A stretch of 64,000 nt of DNA, taken from contig JBAIZL010000004.1 of assembly GCA_036971475.1 (NCBI GenBank), forward strand, positions 70,900,393-70,964,392. Reading direction: 5' to 3'. Below, piece after piece: positions 57,294-64,000 of the stretch. Position numbers and translations under genes: made by a program. The stretch comes from Prosapia bicincta. Lineage: Eukaryota; Arthropoda; Insecta; Hemiptera; Cercopidae. Numbering within the stretch: position 1 is the stretch's first letter; each line of letters begins with the position of its first letter. The notes beneath the pieces are model-generated. The model was given only the letters and a program-made list of their open reading frames with translations. It was not told the DNA's origin and ran no database searches.

Positions 57294-58723
57294 AATTCGT
57301 CTTTATTTTTAACATCTTTTTTGTAGCAAACTTTTCAGGTTTATCATAGTATCTTCATCAAACTCACACTACTACTTCATTACACCATATTCAGCTGCTA
57401 ACATTTTTATAGTCATCTGCTTTCTCCAGTATTTTAAGAGCTTTCTGGTTTATTTTAAATAAAACAAACTCATTTATTTCTAGAACTTATTAAGGCCTTA
57501 AAACTACAAAGAACAAATTGTAAGGCATAAACTAACAAGTAATAGAGATGTAAGTCGCAAAGGCATATAATTCTCTTGACAGCATCTGTAGTTTTAGATG
57601 TGCAAGTCTGCAGGGCTGCTGACCCTCAGCAGGACTAGGGAGAGTGGTTCACTGACATGCTTAGTGTTACCAATACTCTACTCTATTCTATTTATATTTT
57701 AAATTTTCACATTATTTTAATTGCTGAACATGAAGTTGTAAAATTACTAGATTTGAATTTGAGATTCTATTGTTATTATTACTATTTTCTCATTAACATT
57801 AAAATTAATTTTAAAATAAAGTTTGTCATTTGAACCATGTATGAATATTACTAAAATAAAATCTACTGAAAGAGGTGTATTATATGACCATTCATCATTG
57901 TGTTGTTTTACATCAGATTCTAATATAAATCATACTTTTCAGTTACATATTCATATTATTGGACCGTTTTCTCAATATATTAAAAATGATTACCTTCACA
58001 ATAAGTTTAAAGAATATAATCAACTAGGGGTCCTACCTGTTAATGTTTGAATTATTAGTATAATTTGTAATTTTCATTATCATTTAACCACTAAAAAATT
58101 ATCATAAAAACTGTGTTAAAGTTATGTTTTATTAAACTAGTTATATTTACTTTAAAAATGCAAAGATTTTAAGGAATAGAAATCAGAGTAATTATGAAGA
58201 GAAAAGTATTCAAGTTTTAAATTTTTGTCTAAAACATTATTATTTAACTGTGTTTTCCATATTAAAAATCAAATATAATAAATTTTCTGCATAGTAATAC
58301 TTGTATTCAGGATGCATTTAATTTTATTGTAAACATTTTTTAATCTTTACTGTATCAAAATCCTTTTCTTATGAAATTAACAGCTTTGTATATAGTAGTC
58401 ATAAGATAGAGTTGTTATATTTTTGTACAATTGTATTTCTATTAAACCTCTTAAACAAGTTACAGGAAATTTTAATAAGTTTTACTTACGTAACAATTTT
58501 TTTATTATGTAGCGATGTATTATTTTTTTGATTTCAAGTTTATAAAGTATGATTGTTTTTAAAACCACATGCCACACTGGTATTTCATACTTGGAAACGT
58601 TTCCACTACTGCATCACATTTATAATACTGTATTATTTAAAGTTATTCCCAAAATTAGATATTTAAGATACTAGATACAGTTAGAGATGTGTAATATAGC
58701 ATGCAACTTTTGCCATATTTCCC

Positions 58724-58726
<3 letters not shown>
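57294..58726. other. Unassigned DNA
   Basis: AT-rich; no exon or element recognised. Confidence 0.45.

Positions 58727-58784
<58 letters not shown>
58727..58784. repeat. (TA)n microsatellite
   Basis: Left border of a PLE-1 palindrome. Confidence 0.97.
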
Positions 58785-58787
<3 letters not shown>

Positions 58788-59126
58788 GGTTAGTTTTGGT
58801 TGGTAAAGATTATTTAGATTTTTTGGACTAGGAGACTGACAGACTTACCTTGATGAGAGTCCACTCTGTAGTCTTGAAATAGAAACACATAAAAGCACTT
58901 GAACAATGATATATTTCAACCACACAGTGGTCTTTGTCAATCGAAGAGAAAACACAATAAAATTTTATTTCATTCTCTCATATTTCTTTTTGTTTTCTCT
59001 TCGATTGACAAAGACCACTGTGTGGTTGAAATATATCATTGTTCAAGTGCTTTTATGTGTTTCTATTTCAAGACTACAGAGTGGACTCTTACAAAGGTAA
59101 GTCTGTCAGTCTCCTAGTCCAAAAAA

Positions 59127-59128
<2 letters not shown>
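58785..59128. mobile_element. PLE-1 tail palindrome
   Basis: Inverted pair centred near 58963; both arms include the hammerhead-like region. Confidence 0.83.

Positions 59129-59174
<46 letters not shown>
59129..59174. repeat. (TA)n microsatellite
   Basis: Between the small and the giant PLE-1 palindromes. Confidence 0.97.
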
Positions 59175-59176
<2 letters not shown>

Positions 59177-59485
59177 TTTTTTGGACTAGGAGACTGACAG
59201 ACTTACCTTGGTAAGAGTCCACTCTGTAGTCTTGAAATAGTAACACATAAAGGCACTTAAACAATGATATATTTCGACCACACAGTGGTCTTTATCAATC
59301 GAAGAGAAAACACAAAAAGAAATATGAGAGAATGAAATAAAATAATTGTAATCACAGATTGTGTAGAGTAGAAATCAGATGTCACAGATGCACAGATTAA
59401 AGATATATATATTGTTTCCATGAACATATGAGTGATTATAGTTTATATAAGTCTGTCAGGGGGAAAGAGATAAGGCTATTTGGAG

Positions 59486-59523
<38 letters not shown>

Positions 59524-59530
59524 AATGGAT

Positions 59531-60785
59531 TTATCTGATGTTGAGGTTAGGGGATTCTCTGGACTTGGTATACCACTGGTATGATAGTTCCCACCTTCTC
59601 AGTTCTGAGGGATTGCAATCAGGGGGGAGTGATTTAATTATTTTTGTGGTATAGCAGTCATCAAAAGTTGTGATGTTGTGACTCGCAGCATGTTGAGCTG
59701 TTGGTCTATCCATATTCATAATTTTAACATCATGTCTGTGGCCATTCATTCTGATATTCAGACCATCCGTGGTCAGGCCTATGTACTGTGCTGAGCAAAG
59801 TTTACATTGTAGCTGGTATATGACATTTTTCGATGTACAATTATGATGACCCTGTATTTTGAAGACCATTTTTGTTGTTTGGCTGTTGAAACTATTTGCT
59901 GAGGGGTGTATTGGACACGTCTTGCATCTAGGTCTATTACATGGGAAGGAGCCATGAGGAAGTTTGTGTGGTTTCTCTGCATCAGGGTCTGGTAGTTTAG
60001 GATGTACTAGGATGTTTTTCAAGTTGGGAGGTTGCTTGTACCAAATTTGTGGTGGATCGGTGAAAAGATTTTTGGTGTGGACGGAAGCTTGAAGAATTTT
60101 GAAGCCATCTCTCAATATCTTGTTGAGTTTATGTAGACCAGGATGGTAGTCTGTTATTAAAGACAGTTTATTTTGTTCTGTTTGTGGTTTATGGTGAACC
60201 GAGGATTGTGCTGAATGAATTTGGTTTTCAATGAGTTTTTTTGGGTATCCTCTTCTCTGGAAGGCTGTTGATATCTTTCTATTAAAATCTTCCAATTCCC
60301 TATCATTCGAACAGATTCTCTTACCCCTGATTGCTTGACTGTATGGAATGGATCGTTTTATGTTTATTGGGTGGTTGCTGTCGAAATGGAGATATTGTAG
60401 GTGGTTTGTAGGTTTGATGTGAATTCCTGTGTTGATATTTCCATTCTGGAGTGTTACCTCTACATCCAAAAAGGTGATGGCTGATGTAGATTTCTCCCAG
60501 GTAAATTGAAGTGTGGAGAATTGTGTCAGGCTGTCTAAAAATGTCTCAAGTGTTGAAGCACCCTGTGTCCAAATTAGGAAGATGTCATCTATATATCTAT
60601 ACCAACATAATGGCTGGTGTGTTTGTGTCTTTAGAAAACTTTCTTCCAACAATCCCATGTACAGATTTGCGTACGATGGTGCCATTCTGGTACCCATTGC
60701 TGTTCCCTTTATTTGAAGGTAGTTCCTTCCCTCAAACTGAAAGTTGTTCTTCTCGAGGATGAACCTGGTCAGGTTCACAAGAAAC
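59531..60785 (-). CDS. PLE-1 RT/GIY-YIG ORF, 5'-truncated (left arm)
   Basis: Open throughout on the - strand. Order: FLVNLTRFILEKNNFQFEGR, TAMGTRMAPSYANLYMGLLE (motif B), CWYRYIDDIFLIWTQG (motif C, YIDD), ITFLDVEVTLQNGNINTG, HFDSNHPINIKRSIPYSQ, TDYHPGLHKLNKILRDGF, PCNRPRCKTCPIHPSANSF (Cys/His motif before the endonuclease, as in Neptune-type PLEs), KNVIYQLQCKLCSAQYIGLT (GIY-YIG with V for G), LNIRMNGHRHDVK, LRRWELSYQWYTKSRE. Motif A lies beyond the truncation, so the enzyme is incomplete. An ATG at 60829 extends the frame only into the neighbouring element and is not a real start. Confidence 0.9.
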
Positions 60786-62108
60786 CTCTCTCTATACCAA
60801 CATCCCTCATGCACATGGCCTATCTGCAATAGAGAATTTTCTAAACAAACGCCCAGGCAAGCCTTCTCCTACTACACCATCCTCGAGAAGAACAACTTTC
60901 AGTTTGAGGGAAGGAACTACCTTCAAATAAAGGGAACAGCAATGGGTACCAGAATGGCACCATCGTACGCAAATCTGTACATGGGATGGTTGGAAGAAAG
61001 TTTTCTAAAGACACAAACACACCAGCCATTATGTTGGTATAGATATATAGATGACATCTTCCTAATTTGGACACAGGGTGCTTCAACACTTGAGACATTT
61101 TTAGACAGCCTGACACAATTCTCCACACTTCAATTTACCTGGGAGAAATCTACATCAGCCATCACCTTTTTGGATGTAGAGGTAACACTCCAGAATGGAA
61201 ATATCAACACAGGAATTCACATCAAACCTACAAACCACCTACAATATCTCCATTTCGACAGCAACCACCCAATAAACATAAAACGATCCATTCCATACAG
61301 TCAAGCAATCAGGGGTAAGAGAATCTGTTCGAATGATAGGGAATTGGAAGATTTTAATAGAAAGATATCAACAGCCTTCCAGAGAAGAGGATACCCAAAA
61401 AAACTCATTGAAAACCAAATTCATTCAGCACAATCCTCGGTTCACCATAAACCACAAACAGAACAAAATAAACTGTCTTTAATAACAGACTACCATCCTG
61501 GTCTACATAAACTCAACAAGATATTGAGAGATGGCTTCAAAATTCTTCAAGCTTCCGTCCACACCAAAAATCTTTTCACCGATCCACCACAAATTTGGTA
61601 CAAGCAACCTCCCAACTTGAAAAACATCCTAGTACATCCTAAACTACCAGACCCTGATGCAGAGAAACCACACAAACTTCCTCATGGCTCCTTCCCATGT
61701 AATAGACCTAGATGCAAGACGTGTCCAATACACCCCTCAGCAAATAGTTTCAACAGCCAAACAACAAAAATGGTCTTCAAAATACAGGGTCATCATAATT
61801 GTACATCGAAAAATGTCATATACCAGCTACAATGTAAACTTTGCTCAGCACAGTACATAGGCCTGACCACGGATGGTCTGAATATCAGAATGAATGGCCA
61901 CAGACATGATGTTAAAATTATGAATATGGATAGACCAACAGCTCAACATGCTGCGAGTCACAACATCACAACTTTTGATGACTGCTATACCACAAAAATA
62001 ATTAAATCACTCCCCCCTGATTGCAATCCCTCAGAACTGAGAAGGTGGGAACTATCATACCAGTGGTATACCAAGTCCAGAGAATCCCCTAACCTCAACA
62101 TCAGATAA
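60786..62108 (+). pseudogene. PLE-1 RT/GIY-YIG (right arm), small central deletion
   Basis: Starts with motif A remnants (SLYTNIPHAHGLSAIENF, NKRPGKPSPTT) in one frame. A deletion of the PFLVNLTRF stretch near 60880 shifts the frame, after which ILEKNNFQFEGRNY.. to SRESPNLNIR is open to 62108. Apart from L-to-W in MGWLEE it equals the left-arm protein. Confidence 0.88.
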
Positions 62109-62115
62109 ATCCATT

Positions 62116-62160
<45 letters not shown>

Positions 62161-62470
62161 CTCCAAATAGCCTTATCTCTTTCCCCCTGACAGACTTATA
62201 TAAACTATAATCACTCATATGTTCATGGAAACAATATATATATCTTTAATCTGTGCATCTGTGACATCTGATTTCTACTCTACACAATCTGTGATTACAA
62301 TTATTTTATTTCATTCTCTCATATTTCTTTTTGTGTTTTCTCTTCGATTGATAAAGACCACTGTGTGGTCGAAATATATCATTGTTTAAGTGCCTTTATG
62401 TGTTACTATTTCAAGACTACAGAGTGGACTCTTACCAAGGTAAGTCTGTCAGTCTCCTAGTCCAAAAAAT

Positions 62471-62574
62471 CTAAATAATCTTTACCAACCAAAACTAACC
62501 TAAAAATAAATATATATATATATATATATATTTAGGTTAGTTTTGGTTGGTAAAGATTATTTAGATTTTGATTA
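62471..62574. mobile_element. PLE-1 end pieces around a short TA tract
   Basis: ctttaccaaccaaaactaac (+), TA tract 62511-62530, then ggttagttttggttggtaaa (-) running into a Tigger end. Confidence 0.75.
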
Positions 62575-62641
62575 TAGAACAATGGCAGACCCCGGATAAT
62601 CCGCAAACCGGTTAATCCGCCCACGGATAATCAGGAGTTTA

Positions 62642-62644
<3 letters not shown>
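62575..62644 (-). mobile_element. Solo pogo/Tigger terminal repeat
   Basis: Reverse complement of the left end of the 34778 element: aatggcagaccccggataat to atcaggagtttactg, ending beside TA. Confidence 0.75.

Positions 62645-62645
<1 letters not shown>

Positions 62646-62720
<75 letters not shown>
62646..62720. repeat. (TA)n microsatellite
   Basis: Left border of the PLE-4 palindrome. Confidence 0.97.
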
Positions 62721-62725
<5 letters not shown>

Positions 62726-62791
62726 CGTTTTCTTGTTTAATAATTTAAAACAACACAGGTTATTCAAATACAAGAATATTTATTATTTTAT

Positions 62792-62836
62792 ATCCAAAGC
62801 TTTTCGTTGGCAAACAGTACCAACATCATCAGGAAT
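62792..62836 (-). ncRNA. Hammerhead ribozyme (PLE-4), - strand arm
   Basis: Read on the - strand: ATTC, CTGATGA, TGTTGG..CCAAC, GAAA, AG/CT, TT, GGAT. Intact core. Confidence 0.78.
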
Positions 62837-62878
62837 GAAAATTACAATAATGTCAATAATTACATTATTGTAATTTTC

Positions 62879-62923
62879 ATTCCTGATGATGTTGGTACTG
62901 TTTGCCAACGAAAAGCTTTGGAT
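62879..62923 (+). ncRNA. Hammerhead ribozyme (PLE-4), + strand arm
   Basis: ATTC (62879-62882), CTGATGA (62883-62889), stem II GTTGG..CCAAC, GAAA (62910-62913), AG/CT, TT, then GGAT pairing with ATTC through one G-U. Intact core. Confidence 0.8.
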
Positions 62924-62964
62924 ATAAAATAATAAATATTCTTGTATTTGAATAACCTGTGTTG

Positions 62965-62969
<5 letters not shown>

Positions 62970-63023
<54 letters not shown>
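62970..63023. repeat. (TA)n microsatellite
   Basis: Between PLE-4 and a PLE-1 tail. Confidence 0.97.
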
Positions 63024-63027
<4 letters not shown>

Positions 63028-63029
63028 TA

Positions 63030-63120
63030 TCATTGATTAAGTGCTTTTATGTGTTTCTATTTCAAGACTACAGAGTGGACTCTTACCAAGGTAAGTCTGT
63101 CAGTCTCCTAGTCCAAAAAA

Positions 63121-63121
<1 letters not shown>
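63030..63121 (+). mobile_element. PLE-1 tail, single short copy
   Basis: atcattgattaagtgctttt to tcctagtccaaaaaatct. It begins exactly at the predicted hammerhead cleavage position (atcattg), so it may represent a ribozyme-defined end. Confidence 0.7.

Positions 63122-63154
<33 letters not shown>
63122..63154. repeat. (TA)n microsatellite
   Basis: Between a PLE-1 tail and a Tigger end. Confidence 0.95.
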
Positions 63155-63157
<3 letters not shown>

Positions 63158-64000
63158 TCGAACCTCTGTATAACGAAGTAGATTATCCAGAAAAAAAATT
63201 TGTTGTAGAGAGGTATTCGTTATTGAGACGTTGTGTTGTAAAGAATGCTCCCACCCCATCTTACGCATAAAGGGATACAGTATAATATCGCGAGCGTAGT
63301 TAATGTAATAGGCCAATGTTAATATAGGATAATGTTTTATAAAGTCTCAATTTATTTGAAATTCAAGTTGTTAAAAATGTTTTATTGATGTTTCTTCATT
63401 GTATTAGATATTCACATTCAATATTTTTCATAGGGTCTACTCTGTATAGGCTATTATGATAAGTTATCTAATGCTTATGAAAACTTACTGGTAAATAAGT
63501 ACACTCACCAATTCATTTTAAGGAAGCATGACTTGAACGTAGTGGAATTTAATCGAAGCAAACTCAGTAAGCCGTAATTTAGTAACTGTATTATTGATTA
63601 ACCGTATTACATTTATTAACTGCCTATACTGATTTCATTTGAATACACACAATCTATCAGTATTTTATTTTTATATACACAATTCAATTTCAAACAACAA
63701 AAACTGTTTTATACACTATACAGACTGTATCCGGAGAAACAAATACTGTATTAAATTAAACATAAAATATGATTTACAGTAATACAGTAACTTCGTACTG
63801 TATATAGGTACTTTTTAAATCGTTTCTAGTTTTCAAAATTTTACTTGAAAAAGTTAGTAATTTTTTGTTGCACTTTACGGCACAAATAAAAATAAGTAAC
63901 TGAGCTAGCAACATTTGTGCCACGTGTTCCACAAAGCCATAGAGATCGATAATGTAAACGGAGACATAGATAATACATATGTCACGTCCGAGACTATTTA
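63155..64000. mobile_element. pogo/Tigger element, left part
   Basis: Starts after TA with cagtcgaacctctgtataac gaagt and has gaggtattcgttattgag a little further in, typical of pogo-type ends. The right part carries the shared promoter module on the - strand and runs off the window. Confidence 0.65.
63905..64000 (-). promoter_or_regulatory. Shared TATA promoter module, copy 4 (partial)
   Basis: On the - strand: taaatagtctcggacgtgac, then attatctatgtctccg and ttatcgatctctatggcttt. The TATA side is cut by the window end. Confidence 0.55.

Larger units (their letters stand above)
59175..62470. mobile_element. Giant PLE-1 palindrome (two nearly identical elements head to head)
   Basis: The left element (- strand, 59175-60785) and right element (+ strand, 60786-62470) have their 5' sides at the centre and tails outward. 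Arms share even private details: a 35-40 nt A/T run at 59483-59520 and 62119-62160, and the variant HHKPQTEQ. The two proteins differ by one residue (MGLLEE versus MGWLEE) over the shared part. Confidence 0.9.
62721..62969. mobile_element. PLE-4 tail palindrome with two hammerheads
   Basis: Near-perfect inverted repeat centred at about 62855 (caataatgtcaataattaca). Both arms carry the complete core: + strand 62879-62923 and - strand 62836-62792. Closely related to 1756-1999. Confidence 0.85.

Noticed and set aside
60744..60785. ATG at 60744 as start of a 454-residue protein
   Set aside because: The first part is antisense sequence of the left PLE-1 element plus an out-of-frame motif A remnant; the real frame begins near 60880.
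1..64000. tRNA and rRNA genes
   Set aside because: No cloverleaf with A and B boxes and no rRNA-like block noticed by eye; a covariance search was not possible.

Overview
The window is eukaryotic, AT-rich and intron-dominated. It carries part of one conserved protein-coding gene on the + strand, and nearly everything else recognisable is transposable-element DNA. The gene is a myosin phosphatase targeting subunit (MYPT/Mbs, PPP1R12A-type). Nine internal exons between 12931 and 52730 have matching splice phases and GT/AG borders; the first exons (RVxF motif, early ankyrin repeats) and the last exons (coiled coil) are not in the window. The encoded sequence looks more arthropod-like than vertebrate-like. 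Together with the abundant Penelope-like elements (PLEs) this suggests an arthropod, perhaps a chelicerate, but the species cannot be fixed from the sequence alone.

Layout. 1-2045: Penelope tails separated by long (TA)n tracts. 2776-7260: a nonautonomous hAT element whose right end has expanded into a 29-unit satellite with a 135/138 bp dimeric pattern. 7339-12601: a foldback MITE, two pogo/Tigger relics and a non-LTR retrotransposon relic. 12931-13090: first MYPT exon. 13091-18746: an inverted PLE-3 pair, a Tigger relic and PLE-1 tails that reach almost to the next exon. 18747-27752: exons b, c and d, with Tigger, tandem-repeat and hAT insertions in the introns. 27753-33044: exons e and f, with a piggyBac-type MITE. 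33045-45301: a 12 kb intron filled with PLEs, including one intact RT/GIY-YIG ORF (36436-37983) and a rearranged PLE-1 cluster (39426-43752). 45302-52730: exons g, h and i, with hAT fragments. 52731-64000: more PLEs, a second piggyBac-type MITE, a 3.3 kb near-perfect PLE palindrome (59175-62470) and a Tigger end.

Five PLE families can be told apart (named PLE-1 to PLE-5 here). They are nearly always bounded by (TA)n tracts and very often sit as inverted, palindromic pairs. Their tails carry hammerhead ribozyme folds: clearly canonical cores in PLE-3 and PLE-4, slightly damaged ones in PLE-5 and in a relic near 22380, and a hammerhead-shaped fold with a non-canonical core in PLE-1 and PLE-2.

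The observations most worth following are: the ribozyme/palindrome/(TA)n architecture; the variant hammerhead core shared by two PLE families; a TATA-containing promoter module shared by pogo/Tigger and piggyBac-type transposons; the hAT-derived satellite; and the PLE insertion abutting a MYPT splice acceptor.
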